A stretch of DNA of 64,000 bases from Melioribacteraceae bacterium (GTDB taxonomy: Bacteria; Bacteroidota; Ignavibacteria; Ignavibacteriales; Melioribacteraceae). The translations under genes and the position numbers were made by a program. The notes under the pieces were generated by a model, which had not been told where the DNA came from, searched no databases, and saw only the letters and a program-made list of their open reading frames with translations. The stretch covers positions 1-64,000 of the forward strand of contig JAFGMI010000056.1 of assembly GCA_016927595.1 (NCBI GenBank), read 5' to 3'. Numbering within the stretch: position 1 is the stretch's first letter; each line of letters opens with the position of its first letter. Shown in pieces: positions 18,150-28,078 of this stretch.

Positions 18150-18873
18150 TGTTAAAGAGGGGAGAGTTGTAAAAGGGACTAACTTTATTAATTTGAGGGA
18201 TGCGGGCTCAGCAGTAGAACTGGCTGAAAGATACTACAATGAAGGAGCGGATGAACTTGTTTTTCTTGATATAACAGCCTCTGAAGAGAAAAGGAAAACA
18301 CTTCTTAAACTTGTTGAAGATGTAGCCTCGGTAATCCGGATACCGTTTACTGTCGGAGGTGGTATATCGGAACTGAATGATATAGACAACCTATTAAAAG
18401 CCGGATCGGATAAAGTGTCTCTCAACACACAAATTGTATATAATCCGGAATTAATAACCAGATCGGCAAAACAATTCGGGAGCCAGGCTATTGTTGCGGC
18501 AATTGATGTAAAAAAAACCGATAATAATTATAAGGTTTTCGTTAAGGGCGGTAAAGAAGAGACCGATAAAAGCGGGATAGAGTGGTGCCGGGAATGTGAG
18601 GACAGGGGCGCAGGTGAAATACTGTTAACTTCAATGGACAGAGATGGCACTAAAGACGGTTATGATAACGGGTTTTTAAAAATATTGTGCGCTAGTGTTA
18701 ATATACCAGTCATTGCATCAGGTGGAGCCGGAGCCAAAGAACATTTTTTAACGACTTTTAAAGAAACAAATGCAGATGCATGTCTGGCTGCGAGTTTATT
18801 CCACTATGGAGAACTCGGAATAAAAGAACTAAAAGAGTATCTGCTAAAAAACAACATACCGGTGAGAATATGA
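18118..18873 (+). CDS. hisF: Imidazole glycerol phosphate synthase, cyclase subunit
   Basis: A 251-residue TIM barrel that makes imidazole glycerol phosphate and AICAR with HisH. Motifs: RIIPCLDVKEGRVVKG at the N-terminus (catalytic Asp), GGGISEL, LTSMDRDGTKDGY (second Asp) and ASGGAG. The start is TTG at 18118, placed five or fewer bases after AAGGA and inside the end of hisA. The 32-base overlap is unusually long for this operon but both frames are intact. Confidence 0.95.
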   Translation: MITKRIIPCLDVKEGRVVKGTNFINLRDAGSAVELAERYYNEGADELVFLDITASEEKRKTLLKLVEDVASVIRIPFTVGGGISELNDIDNLLKAGSDKVSLNTQIVYNPELITRSAKQFGSQAIVAAIDVKKTDNNYKVFVKGGKEETDKSGIEWCRECEDRGAGEILLTSMDRDGTKDGYDNGFLKILCASVNIPVIASGGAGAKEHFLTTFKETNADACLAASLFHYGELGIKELKEYLLKNNIPVRI

Positions 18874-19478
18874 TAGATAAATCAGAATTAAATTTTCAAA
18901 AAATGGGTGGGCTTATTCCAGCTATAATAACTGATGAAAGAACAAAACAGGTGTTAATGCTAGGTTTTATGAATGAAGATGCTTTTGACAAAACCATTGA
19001 GACGAAAAAGGTGACTTTTTTCAGCAGATCAAAAAAGTCCTTATGGACAAAAGGAGAAACGTCCGGTAATTTTTTGAATCTTGTAAACATCCGGTCAGAT
19101 TGCGACAACGATACATTGCTGATCAGTGCTATTCCGGATGGACCGACCTGCCACACAGGTGCGTATTCATGTTTTAATCTTGAAAAGAACACAAATCAAT
19201 TATCCTTTCTAAATGAACTTTTTAGTCTGATCAAAGAACGAAAAATTCTGCTTCCCGAAAAATCGTATACAGCGCAATTATTTAAATCGGGCAGCAGCAG
19301 GATTATACAAAAGGTAGGGGAGGAAGCTGTTGAGACGATAATAGCTGCCAAGAATGAAGATAAGAATGAATTGGTTAACGAGGTCTCCGATCTGATCTAT
19401 CACCTGCTTGTAATGCTTGCTGATCAGGGAATTGAATTAAATGCAATTGTTGAAAACCTTGAGGCAAGGCATCGATAG
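18870..19478 (+). CDS. hisIE: Bifunctional PRA-CH / PRA-PH
   Basis: 202 residues catalysing steps two and three of the pathway. The N-terminal cyclohydrolase (about 1-110) shows the metal-binding SDCDNDT and the Cys motif CHTGAYSCF. The C-terminal pyrophosphohydrolase (about 115-202) shows KVGEEAVETIIAA and NEVSDLIYHLLVML. The ATG at 18870 overlaps the hisF stop (ATGATAG); a longer frame upstream lies within hisF. Confidence 0.95.
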   Translation: MIDKSELNFQKMGGLIPAIITDERTKQVLMLGFMNEDAFDKTIETKKVTFFSRSKKSLWTKGETSGNFLNLVNIRSDCDNDTLLISAIPDGPTCHTGAYSCFNLEKNTNQLSFLNELFSLIKERKILLPEKSYTAQLFKSGSSRIIQKVGEEAVETIIAAKNEDKNELVNEVSDLIYHLLVMLADQGIELNAIVENLEARHR

Positions 19479-19502
19479 GCAATTTATTTATGGAGTCAGT
19501 AA

Positions 19503-20414
19503 ATGGATAACCACGGCTTTAAAAAATTATTCGATGCTTATTCAGATAATAACCTCAACCGTATTACAAGCAAACTTATCGAGATTTACAGAAACAATGA
19601 TTTTATGCAGCTTAGGGGTATTGCTGAGAAGATATCACGTATCATTCAGATCGACTCTGATAATCATGTAAAATGTTTTACAAAATTAATGACAATATAT
19701 CACCCGGATAAGGGTGAGTATTTCAGAAGTCAGATTAAAAAACATTTTAATGATAAAAATTATGAAGAACTGGAAAAATTTACACATATTCATCTGATTG
19801 AAGACATTGATAAAATCAGTACTTCGAAAAAAACGGAATATTTAGAAGATAATTCGGAATATATGTGGGAAGAACCTGTTGATGGATTTGAATATTACGG
19901 AGACAATGATGACGAGCAGGGAAGATATTACGAAGAAAGTAACGTTAACCCTGATGATGAATATACTGATATAAATAATTCTGAAAAAACATTCTATAAT
20001 GCAGTGAAGCTGCGGGAATTCGGTAATATTGAAATTGAATTTCCTCCTTATTATCTCGAAGATTTCAAAGACATAAATTTCCCTGACTCCGGTATTGAAA
20101 CTCTTGACGGGATTCAGTATTGCAGGGATGCAGTTGTTTTAGATTTTACGAATAATAACCTGATTGATATATCGGATGCAGCATTGCTGAAAAAAGTAGA
20201 AGAAGTGTATTTCGGTAACAATCAAATAGGTTATATTGATGCTCTTGGTTGTCTTTTAAGGCTAAGAGTTGTCGATTTATCAAACAATGGACTTGGCGAT
20301 ATTTCTCCGCTCCTGAATCTGGAGAATCTAGAATTTGTTAATTTAATCGGAAACAATGTCCCTGAAGAACAAGTGGAGGCACTAAATAGAAATAATGTTA
20401 TCGTACTGACTTAG
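19503..20414 (+). CDS. Leucine-rich repeat protein with J-like N-terminus
   Basis: A 303-residue soluble protein 24 bp after hisIE, so likely in the his transcript. Residues about 55-80 contain a J-domain-like helix and loop with the HPD tripeptide (KLMTIYHPDK, HPD 67-69). An acidic, Tyr-rich linker (about 110-165) follows. Residues about 190-303 carry LRR units (VVLDFTNNNLIDIS, VEEVYFGNNQIGYI, LRVVDLSNNGLGDIS, LEFVNLIGNNV). No signal peptide or membrane segment. Not a known his enzyme. The J assignment rests on the HPD and local helix only. Confidence 0.65.
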   Translation: MDNHGFKKLFDAYSDNNLNRITSKLIEIYRNNDFMQLRGIAEKISRIIQIDSDNHVKCFTKLMTIYHPDKGEYFRSQIKKHFNDKNYEELEKFTHIHLIEDIDKISTSKKTEYLEDNSEYMWEEPVDGFEYYGDNDDEQGRYYEESNVNPDDEYTDINNSEKTFYNAVKLREFGNIEIEFPPYYLEDFKDINFPDSGIETLDGIQYCRDAVVLDFTNNNLIDISDAALLKKVEEVYFGNNQIGYIDALGCLLRLRVVDLSNNGLGDISPLLNLENLEFVNLIGNNVPEEQVEALNRNNVIVLT

Positions 20415-20435
20415 TTTATTCGTATAGTATAATAG

Positions 20436-21221
20436 TTATCTGCAAGCTTCTTTTAGTTCTCTTACTAATTCAGAAGTTTTGGTAAATTTATCATCGTCTG
20501 CAGATAAGCTTTTAACAATCGCACTTCCAACAATAACTCCGTCGCAATAAGGAGAAAATGTTTTAACATCCTCACCGCTTTTAATACCGAATCCTATCAG
20601 CATTTTATTTTTGACGATAGTATTATAAGTTCTCTCCAGATTCAAAATTACCTCATTACCGAAAGCACCTCTTGTCCCGGTTATACCAACTACACTAACG
20701 CAATAGACGAATCCAGAACTTAGTTCGTCAATCATCCTTATTCTTGATTCAGAGGAAGTCGGTGTTGTAAGTATGATTTTATCAAATTTATCAAATTTGT
20801 CTGAATAAAATTCCTCATGTTCTTCAAGAGGAATGTCCGGAAGTATCAGACCGTTTATTCCAGCATTAAAGGCATCATTGCAGAATTTATCTAAACCGTA
20901 ACTGTTAACCGGATTTGCAGAACTCATAAGGATCACCGGTATATCCGAGTAATATTTTATTTCCTCGGTGAATTTTAGAGTATCTTTTATTGTAATGCCG
21001 TTCTTCAGAGCAGTAGTAAATGAACTTTGTATAACAGGACCGTCAGCCAGTGAATCACCGAACGGAACACCGATTTCAATAATATCGGCACCATTATTAA
21101 TAACTGCTTTTGCAGCGTTTATGAATGATTCTCTTTCAGGAAATCCGGCTGTTAAAAAAACCGATAATACTTTCTGCTGACTTATGTTAATCCTTTCAAT
21201 CCTTTCCGATATATAACTCAT
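20436..21221 (-). CDS. trpA: Tryptophan synthase alpha subunit
   Basis: A 261-residue TIM barrel releasing indole from indole-3-glycerol phosphate. The catalytic Glu and Asp are in DIIEIGVPFGDSLADGPVIQ, and the phosphate site is near GIKSGEDV. It is the last gene of the trp operon. Its ATG abuts the trpB stop, and it converges with the LRR gene 21 bases away with no obvious terminator between them. Confidence 0.96.
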   Translation of the reverse strand: MSYISERIERINISQQKVLSVFLTAGFPERESFINAAKAVINNGADIIEIGVPFGDSLADGPVIQSSFTTALKNGITIKDTLKFTEEIKYYSDIPVILMSSANPVNSYGLDKFCNDAFNAGINGLILPDIPLEEHEEFYSDKFDKFDKIILTTPTSSESRIRMIDELSSGFVYCVSVVGITGTRGAFGNEVILNLERTYNTIVKNKMLIGFGIKSGEDVKTFSPYCDGVIVGSAIVKSLSADDDKFTKTSELVRELKEACR

Positions 21222-22435
21222 TAAAACTGTTCTCCGGTTTCTTTAATAATTGTATTTAAATCTTTATCACCCCTTCCACTCACATTAACAACCACTATCT
21301 CATTCTCTGCTGTCGACGGCATCAATTTATCTAAATATGCGAAAGCATGTGCTGTTTCCAATGCGGGCAAAATGCCCTCTAATTTTGCTAATGTTCCTGT
21401 CGAATATAAAGCCTCTTTGTCTGTAACTGAATAATACTCCGCACGTTTTATATCTTTAAGCAGACTGTGTTCGGGACCTACACCAGGGTAATCGAGTCCA
21501 GCTGAAATTGAATGAACCTCCGATATCTGCCCGTTGACATTCTGCAGTAAATAAGTTTTCATTCCCTGAAAAATTCCTGTCGTGCCAAGCGATAGAGTTG
21601 CACAGTGTTTATCAGTGTCAATACCGTATCCTGCTGCTTCAACCCCTATCAGTCGAACATTTGGATCGTTAACGAATGGGTAGAATATGCCGATAGCATT
21701 AGAGCCTCCGCCTACACATGCAACGATATAGTCTGGGAGTTTGTTCTCTTTTACTTTTAGTTGATTCTTGGTCTCAATCCCGATAATTGACTGAAAATCC
21801 CTCACGAGCATAGGGTAAGGATGCGGACCGACTACCGACCCGATTATATAATGCGTATCTACAACATTGGTAACCCAGTCTCTTATTGCCTCATTAGTAG
21901 CATCCTTTAATGTTTTACTTCCGGATTCAACAGGTATAACTTCCGCACCGAGCATTTTCATCCTGAATACATTTAGCTTTTGCCGTTCAACATCGACTGA
22001 TCCCATATAAACTACACACTTCAAACCGAATTTGGCACAGACAGTTGCTGTCGCGACCCCATGCTGTCCTGCACCGGTCTCGGCAATTATTCTTTTTTTA
22101 CCGAGTCTTTTTGCAAGAAGTATTTGTCCCAGCGCATTATTCAACTTATGTGCACCGGTATGGCATAAATCTTCACGCTTTAGATAAATTTTTGCTTTCC
22201 TGTAATGTTCTGTTAATCGTTCTGCGAATGTTAAAGGTGTGGGACGACCATTATAATCTATTTGCAGAGCATTCAGTTCGTCGATAAACCGGGTATCTTT
22301 CTTGTATTTAGTGTAAGCTGCTTCAAGTTCTGTCAATGCGGTCATTAATGTTTCCGGTACAAACCTGCCTCCGTAAATGCCGAATTTACCTTTAACATCT
22401 GGATAGTTATAAATATTATCCTTTGGTGTCATCAA
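21221..22435 (-). CDS. trpB: Tryptophan synthase beta subunit
   Basis: 404 residues, PLP enzyme joining indole to serine. The PLP lysine is in [13 protein letters not shown], and the phosphate-binding GGGSNAIG and the C-terminal SGRGDKDL are present. It belongs to the TrpB1 class by sequence and context. It overlaps the DAHP synthase gene by four bases. Confidence 0.97.
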   Translation of the reverse strand: MMTPKDNIYNYPDVKGKFGIYGGRFVPETLMTALTELEAAYTKYKKDTRFIDELNALQIDYNGRPTPLTFAERLTEHYRKAKIYLKREDLCHTGAHKLNNALGQILLAKRLGKKRIIAETGAGQHGVATATVCAKFGLKCVVYMGSVDVERQKLNVFRMKMLGAEVIPVESGSKTLKDATNEAIRDWVTNVVDTHYIIGSVVGPHPYPMLVRDFQSIIGIETKNQLKVKENKLPDYIVACVGGGSNAIGIFYPFVNDPNVRLIGVEAAGYGIDTDKHCATLSLGTTGIFQGMKTYLLQNVNGQISEVHSISAGLDYPGVGPEHSLLKDIKRAEYYSVTDKEALYSTGTLAKLEGILPALETAHAFAYLDKLMPSTAENEIVVVNVSGRGDKDLNTIIKETGEQF

Positions 22436-23451
22436 CTAATTTTCCTCCCGACCACTTGAGCCAATTCTTTTAGTTTTTCGAGTAATGATTTAAATTGTCC
22501 CGGTGTCAGTGACTGATAGCCGTCTGATAATGCTTCCTCGGGTTTATGATGTACTTCGATAATCAATCCATCCGCTCCTGCAGCTATTGATGCCATCGCC
22601 ATCGCAGGTACTTTGTCCCATATCCCAACACCGTGTGAGGGATCAACAATAATAGGCAGGTGTGAGTGTTTTTTTACAACCGGCACGGCATTTAAATCGA
22701 GTGTATTTCTCGTTGAATTTTCAAATGTTCTTATGCCTCTTTCGCAAAGTATTACATTATAATTATCCTGCGCAAGAATATATTCAGCACTCAGCAGGAG
22801 ATCCTCGACCGTTGCTGACATACCTCTTTTTAATAAAATTGGTTTTTTTGTTGTGCCTGCTTCAACAAGTAAAGTAAAGTTCTGCATGTTACGGGCTCCT
22901 ATCTGTAGTATATCTGCAGTCTGTGCCACTGCAGGCAAAGATTCAGTATTCAGAACTTCAGTTACGATTTTTAATCCGTACTTGACTTTTACTTCAGCAA
23001 GATATTCAAGTCCTTTCTCCTTCAACCCCTGGAATGCATATGGGCTGCTTCGGGGTTTGTACGCACCAGCTCGAAGAAATTTAACCCCCATTTCAGACAA
23101 TTGTCCTGCAATATCATGTATCTGATCCCGGCTTTCAACCGAGCAAGGTCCGGCACATATAAAAAGTTCCTGCGAACCGATCTCAGTATTATCAAATTCT
23201 ATAACAGTATCCTCATTTTTCATCTGCCTGCTTACGAGCTTGTATTTTTTTGTTACTCTCACAACTTCCTGTACCGAAGGCATTAATTGAAAGTATTCTT
23301 CATCAAGTTTATTTGTCTGTCCGGTAATTCCGATCGCAAGTTTTGATGAACCGGGTATTTCATGGGGAGTGCAGCCGAGTGAGCGTATCTTTTCAACAAC
23401 TTTTTCCACATCCGAACGAGGCGAATTCAAATCCATTATTACCAGCATCAT
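22432..23451 (-). CDS. aroF: 3-deoxy-7-phosphoheptulonate (DAHP) synthase
   Basis: 339 residues of the type I-beta DAHP synthase/KDO8P synthase family. An N-terminal ferredoxin-like regulatory domain (about 1-70) precedes the TIM barrel, with [40 protein letters not shown] and a C-terminal metal/substrate region. It makes the first intermediate of the shikimate pathway. It sits between trpF and trpB, so entry into aromatic synthesis should follow the trp attenuator. Allosteric control by Phe or Tyr is usual for the domain layout but is not shown here. Confidence 0.92.
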   Translation of the reverse strand: MMLVIMDLNSPRSDVEKVVEKIRSLGCTPHEIPGSSKLAIGITGQTNKLDEEYFQLMPSVQEVVRVTKKYKLVSRQMKNEDTVIEFDNTEIGSQELFICAGPCSVESRDQIHDIAGQLSEMGVKFLRAGAYKPRSSPYAFQGLKEKGLEYLAEVKVKYGLKIVTEVLNTESLPAVAQTADILQIGARNMQNFTLLVEAGTTKKPILLKRGMSATVEDLLLSAEYILAQDNYNVILCERGIRTFENSTRNTLDLNAVPVVKKHSHLPIIVDPSHGVGIWDKVPAMAMASIAAGADGLIIEVHHKPEEALSDGYQSLTPGQFKSLLEKLKELAQVVGRKIS

Positions 23452-24062
23452 CTTCCTCTGAGAGAATTAAACATATTCATAAGTTCATTTAATTTATAAG
23501 GATTTTTTTTGCCTGGTGAATCTTCAATCGAAGATGACAGATCAATTGCTTCGGGCTTTATTTTTGTGATAATATATTCAAGATTATCAACCGATATACC
23601 GCCGGCAATAATCAATTTGCTTCTTAGATTTACCGGAATATTATCCCAGTTGAAACTTTTTCCCGTACCGCCTAATTCATTCTTATCAAATCCGTCGAGC
23701 AGATGAGAGCAATCATGGAATTCTTCAAGAAGTGAAAAATTAAAACCATCTTCTACGCGAAAGGCTTTGATAACCGGCAAAGATATTTTATCGGCATATT
23801 CAGTTGTCTCGTTCCCGTGAAGCTGTACTGCATTCAGACCAATTTTATCGGCAGTTGAATTAACCTCATCAAAACCTTCATCAACGAACACACCAACCTT
23901 GACAAGGAATGCAGGAAGTTTTTTAATGATCAACCTTGCATCATTCGGAGCAATAAATCTCTTGCTGTGTCTGTAAAATATAAACCCTATTGCATCAGCG
24001 CCTTTTTCTGCTGCTAGTTTTGCATCTCCAAGATTAGTAATACCGCATATTTTAACTCTCAT
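23448..24062 (-). CDS. trpF: Phosphoribosylanthranilate isomerase
   Basis: A 204-residue TIM barrel performing the Amadori rearrangement of phosphoribosylanthranilate. Catalytic Cys is in KICGITN, Asp in HLLDGFDKNELGGTGKSF, and the phosphate site in IAGGISVDNL. It overlaps trpC by 11 bases and aroF by four. Its presence means the HisA proteins are not required to be PriA-like. Confidence 0.94.
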   Translation of the reverse strand: MRVKICGITNLGDAKLAAEKGADAIGFIFYRHSKRFIAPNDARLIIKKLPAFLVKVGVFVDEGFDEVNSTADKIGLNAVQLHGNETTEYADKISLPVIKAFRVEDGFNFSLLEEFHDCSHLLDGFDKNELGGTGKSFNWDNIPVNLRSKLIIAGGISVDNLEYIITKIKPEAIDLSSSIEDSPGKKNPYKLNELMNMFNSLRGR

Positions 24063-24849
24063 TTGAACACCATTCTCTCATTTGCCTGAATGAATTATTT
24101 ATATCTTTCTGCTTCATGAAATATTCACCGATCAGAACTGCTTGCACTCCGGAATTTCTCAACAGGTCAATATCGTTTTTTGAATGGATGCCAGATTCTG
24201 AAACAAGAACAACGTCTTCAGGAATTTGTTTGCTCAATTCGATAGTCGAATTTAAATCAACTGAAAAATCATCGAGATTACGATTATTAACTCCTATAAG
24301 TTTGTTGATGTTAAAATCTATTTTTGTTAATTGTCCGCCATCGTGAAGTTCAAGTAACACTTCAAGATCATTCTCTCTTGCAGCATGAGATAACTCCATG
24401 ATCTGATTTTTTGACAAGGCTTCTGCGATTAAAAGTATAATATCAGCACCATGTGCCTTTGCCTCGAAAATCTGATATTCATCTATAATAAAATCTTTTC
24501 TTAACAGGGGACAGCTTTTTACTGTCGCGATGTCACTCAAATATTTAATATCACCCTGGAAAAAATATTTGTCTGTTAAAACTGAGATGGCTGCTGCACC
24601 GCCGTTCATAAAAATATCAGCAATTTTAAGGTGATTAAAATTCTCTCGTATTATTCCTTTCGACGGACTGGCTTTTTTTACCTCAGCAATAATTCCAATT
24701 TCATTACCGCTGCCGAGTTTCTCGGTAAATTTAATTCTTCTTGTATTAAAGAAATCAAAGTTGGTAAAACGCGTAAATGTAAATTCTTTCCTGAGTTGTT
24801 TTACTTCCTCTTTCTTAGTTTCCAGTATATCGGATAAAATATTTTTCAA
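24052..24849 (-). CDS. trpC: Indole-3-glycerol phosphate synthase
   Basis: A 265-residue TIM barrel. The catalytic Lys and Glu lie in IAEVKKASPSKG and the LVSESGIHS segment; GVNNRNLDDF is the family strand-7 motif. The gene starts immediately after trpD. Confidence 0.95.
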   Translation of the reverse strand: MKNILSDILETKKEEVKQLRKEFTFTRFTNFDFFNTRRIKFTEKLGSGNEIGIIAEVKKASPSKGIIRENFNHLKIADIFMNGGAAAISVLTDKYFFQGDIKYLSDIATVKSCPLLRKDFIIDEYQIFEAKAHGADIILLIAEALSKNQIMELSHAARENDLEVLLELHDGGQLTKIDFNINKLIGVNNRNLDDFSVDLNSTIELSKQIPEDVVLVSESGIHSKNDIDLLRNSGVQAVLIGEYFMKQKDINNSFRQMREWCSNES

Positions 24850-25857
24850 TTAATCTCCGAATGATTTTAATTCATTCAATTTATTCATTGCTTTACCGGA
24901 TAATATCGATTCCTCCGCAAGACTTATACATTCATTAAAATCTTCTGAAACTCCAGCAACTTTTAATGCAAGCGCAGCATTAGCCGCTACAACATAATAT
25001 GGCGCGGACTTTTCTCTGCCTGAAAATATGTTGTAAATTATTTCTGCGTTCTCTTTTGCCGAATTACCCTTTATTGCCTCAACATCAATTCGGGGAAAGT
25101 TAAAGCTGTTGTGGTCGAGCTTGTACATGCTTTTCATTAAAGGAGAATATTCAATTATGCTTGAGGGATGCGATAAACTTATTTCATCAAAAGAATTATT
25201 CGTACAAACGAAACAAACTTTATCCATATCGAGATACTCCACAGCCTCTGACATTAATTTGGATGCATATTCATTGAATGTTCCTATGAGCTGTCGCTTT
25301 GTTCCGGCAGGATTTGTCAGGGGACCCAGAATATTAAAAATTGATCTGAACTCGAGCTCTTTTCTGATTGGCGCTACATGTTTCATAGCTGGATGATAAA
25401 GAGGCGCAAATAAAAATGCTATGCCGATTGTATTCAACGCCCACTGCGAACTCTCGGGAGATAGATTAACATCCACACCCAGTTCGTGAAGCACATCCGA
25501 ACTTCCGCTCTTACTGGAAATTGAGCGGTTGCCGTGCTTTGCAACTTTAACCCCCGCGCCGGCCACTACAAAACAGACTGCAGTTGAAATATTGAATGAG
25601 CCGGAGCCGTCGCCTCCGGTTCCGCATACGTCAATTACAACATCATCATCGCATTCAATTTTAATTACTTTTTCGCGCATCGCTTTTACAAAACCAGCAA
25701 CTTCCTGGCTAGTTTCGCCTTTCATCTTTAATGCTGTAAGCAGGGAAGCGATTTGGGAATTATTTTCATTACCGCTCATTATTGAATACATAATCTTATA
25801 GGCTTCGTCTAAAGTAAGACTTTCGCCTGCAATTACTTTTTCTAGATATTGTTTCAT
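24850..25857 (-). CDS. trpD: Anthranilate phosphoribosyltransferase
   Basis: 335 residues. The PRPP-binding motif is CGTGGDGSGSFNIST and the anthranilate pocket includes KHGNRSISSKSGSSDVLHELG. Normal length, not fused to trpG. It overlaps trpG by four bases. Confidence 0.96.
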   Translation of the reverse strand: MKQYLEKVIAGESLTLDEAYKIMYSIMSGNENNSQIASLLTALKMKGETSQEVAGFVKAMREKVIKIECDDDVVIDVCGTGGDGSGSFNISTAVCFVVAGAGVKVAKHGNRSISSKSGSSDVLHELGVDVNLSPESSQWALNTIGIAFLFAPLYHPAMKHVAPIRKELEFRSIFNILGPLTNPAGTKRQLIGTFNEYASKLMSEAVEYLDMDKVCFVCTNNSFDEISLSHPSSIIEYSPLMKSMYKLDHNSFNFPRIDVEAIKGNSAKENAEIIYNIFSGREKSAPYYVVAANAALALKVAGVSEDFNECISLAEESILSGKAMNKLNELKSFGD

Positions 25858-26420
25858 AGCTCCAACCAGTTTTTAATTATTCTATCACCCATTGGTGTTA
25901 ATATTGATTCGGGATGGAATTGAATTCCCTCAACAGGATATGATTTGTGTCTTACTCCCATTATTACATCTTCGTCGGTTGTTGAGGTAATCTCAAGTTC
26001 CGCTGGAAAATTTCTGTGTGATATTACAAGAGAATGATACCTGCCCGCTTCGAATTTTTGCGGTATGTTCTCGTAGACTGTTCTGCAGTCATGCACAACA
26101 AGCGAGGTTTTCCCATGCATCAAAGTTGGTGCGTGCTCAATTGTTCCGCCAAATGTTATTCCGATACCCTGATGACCGAGGCAGACACCCAGAACAGGAA
26201 CGGATTTTCCCAGCTCTTTTATGACTTCCAGAGATATTTTGGAATCTTCAGGTCTGCCGGGTCCCGGTGAGATAACAATCTTATCGGGTTTTAAGTTTTC
26301 TATTTCATCCAGAGAAATCTTATCATTTCTTTTTACGACTATGTCTTTTGTGAACTTACCTACAAGCTGTACCAGATTGTAAGTGAAAGAATCATAGTTA
26401 TCAATCATCAGAATTTTCAT
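25854..26420 (-). CDS. trpG: Anthranilate synthase, glutamine amidotransferase subunit
   Basis: 188 residues supplying ammonia to TrpE. Nucleophile Cys in GVCLGHQGIG, triad His/Glu in IQFHPESIL, family start MIDNYDSFTYNL. I place the start at the ATG at 26420, overlapping trpE by 20 bases; a start at 26447 lies further inside trpE and is less likely. It may also serve PabA function. Confidence 0.94.
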   Translation of the reverse strand: MKILMIDNYDSFTYNLVQLVGKFTKDIVVKRNDKISLDEIENLKPDKIVISPGPGRPEDSKISLEVIKELGKSVPVLGVCLGHQGIGITFGGTIEHAPTLMHGKTSLVVHDCRTVYENIPQKFEAGRYHSLVISHRNFPAELEITSTTDEDVIMGVRHKSYPVEGIQFHPESILTPMGDRIIKNWLEL

Positions 26421-27879
26421 CAATAACCTCTGCGAATTTAAGCGCACTCAAAAGAACTGCCGATTTGTTTCTTATTTCTTTCAACTCAAGTTCGGGTATG
26501 CTGTCTGCAACAATTCCGGCTCCCGCCTGCCAGTAAATGTTATCATTAGCTGCGAATAATGTGCGAATGGCAATGCACATATCAAGATTACCGCTGAAAT
26601 CTATATATCCTACTGCGCCGGCATAAACATTGCGTTTAAGCTTTTCGTATTCATTTATTAATTGTATCGCCCGAATTTTAGGTGCACCGGAAACGGTTCC
26701 TGCTGGAAAACTCGCATTCAGAGCATCAATACAATCCATACCGTCTCTCAGCAATCCTTCAACTCTTGACACAATATGCATTACATGAGAGAACCTGTGA
26801 ATTTTCATTTTCTCGCTGACTGAAACTGTATCATAATTACAAACTCTTCCTAAATCATTGCGCGCCAGATCAACAAGCATCTGATGCTCTGCTATTTCTT
26901 TGGGATCATTTAATAAGTCATTTTCGAGCGAATGATCCTGCTCTATGGTTTCACCACGCTTTCTTGTTCCAGCGATGGGAAGGATGGTTGCTCTGTTATC
27001 CTTTACTTTAATAAGATCTTCGGGTGATGTTCCGATTATGGTAAGCTCATTTCCAAACTCCATGAAGTACATATATGGCGACGGATTTATAATTCTCAAT
27101 GCGCGATAAACATTAAGGAGATCACCGATGTAACCGCTTTTAAATCTTTTCGAAAGTACTAGCTGAAATACATCACCCTCATAGATGTTCTGTTTACCTT
27201 TATTAACAATTTCGAAAAATTCTTTTTCATCGAATTGCTCGTATATGTTGTCAAGCAGCTTAAAATCGGATGAATATTGCAAGGGATGTAATAGAGTCTT
27301 CTTAACTGAATCAATTTCACTTACGGCATAATCATAAGCTTCTCTGATGTCGTTAAATTCATCAAGATTAATATTGCAGATAATAATAACCTGGTGTTTA
27401 TAATGATCAAACGCAATTACGGTATTAAACAATCCAAAGATTGAATCGGGAGTATTAAGATGATCCTTACCGTTAAATTCAATTGTATTCTCTATTAAAG
27501 AGATATTTTCAAATCCGATATACCCTACAAGACCACCGGTAAAATCAGGTAATCCGTCAACAGAAGAATGTTTATACTTCTTCACTTCTCTTTTAAGGTA
27601 AGTAAATATATTTTCATTCAATCTGGTTTCAGATCCGTTCTGGTTAACCGAAATATGATAGCCGTAATTTTTTATAATCATCTTCGGATCTTTTCCGATG
27701 AACGAAAAGCGCGCAAGCCTTCCGATTCCTTCAACAGATTCCAGTAAAAAACTATAGCCGCCTGTGCTTCTTAGCTTAAGATAGGCTAAAACCGGTGTCA
27801 GTAAATCACCGGTAATTTTTTTATGAACAGGAATAATCCTGTATCTTTTTGTCAATTCAGAAAATTCTTCAAATATCAT
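26401..27879 (-). CDS. trpE: Anthranilate synthase component I
   Basis: 492 residues. The N-terminal Trp-binding motif LLESVEG shows that feedback inhibition is retained. The C-terminal chorismate-binding domain shows GTRKRG, DLARNDLGRV, FPAGTVSGAPKIRA and GAVGYIDFSGNLDMCIAIRT. First enzyme gene of the operon. It is preceded by a Trp leader peptide and attenuator, so it is controlled both allosterically and by attenuation. Confidence 0.96.
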   Translation of the reverse strand: MIFEEFSELTKRYRIIPVHKKITGDLLTPVLAYLKLRSTGGYSFLLESVEGIGRLARFSFIGKDPKMIIKNYGYHISVNQNGSETRLNENIFTYLKREVKKYKHSSVDGLPDFTGGLVGYIGFENISLIENTIEFNGKDHLNTPDSIFGLFNTVIAFDHYKHQVIIICNINLDEFNDIREAYDYAVSEIDSVKKTLLHPLQYSSDFKLLDNIYEQFDEKEFFEIVNKGKQNIYEGDVFQLVLSKRFKSGYIGDLLNVYRALRIINPSPYMYFMEFGNELTIIGTSPEDLIKVKDNRATILPIAGTRKRGETIEQDHSLENDLLNDPKEIAEHQMLVDLARNDLGRVCNYDTVSVSEKMKIHRFSHVMHIVSRVEGLLRDGMDCIDALNASFPAGTVSGAPKIRAIQLINEYEKLKRNVYAGAVGYIDFSGNLDMCIAIRTLFAANDNIYWQAGAGIVADSIPELELKEIRNKSAVLLSALKFAEVIDENSDD

Positions 27880-27920
27880 CTTTACCTGTAAGTCTTTAAG
27901 CTATTATTCCGACTAGAACT

Positions 27921-27954
27921 AAAAAACCCCTCTCAGCGGTGCCGGGAGGGGTTT
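27921..27954 (-). terminator. Trp attenuator terminator, with antiterminator 27930-27995
   Basis: On the minus strand AAACCCCTC pairs GAGGGGTTT around a GC-rich loop, followed by six T. The competing antiterminator pairs CTCTCAGTGG (27995-27986, inside the end of the leader frame) with CCGCTGAGAG (27939-27930): ten pairs including one G-U. It consumes the terminator loop and part of the 3' arm. A ribosome stalled at the Trp codons leaves it free; one that reaches the leader stop codon covers it. Confidence 0.87.
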
Positions 27955-27980
27955 CCAAATAAAAAATTATGTTAATCACC

Positions 27981-28070
27981 TCATTCCACTGAGAGCTCCC
28001 GTGAATCCATATGCCACCACCACCAGTTTTTGTTTTGAATGAGTTGATATTTCATTTTTTCGGTTTTCAT
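27981..28070 (-). CDS. trpL: Trp operon leader peptide
   Basis: A 29-codon frame with four consecutive TGG codons (residues 16-19, NWWWWH), starting MKTEKMKYQL and ending in TGA at 27981. It lies about 100 bp before trpE and directly upstream of a terminator and antiterminator pair. Four adjacent Trp codons at this place are diagnostic of a trp leader peptide. An in-frame ATG at codon 6 is an alternative start. Confidence 0.92.
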   Translation of the reverse strand: MKTEKMKYQLIQNKNWWWWHMDSRELSVE

Positions 28071-28078
28071 ATTGCATG

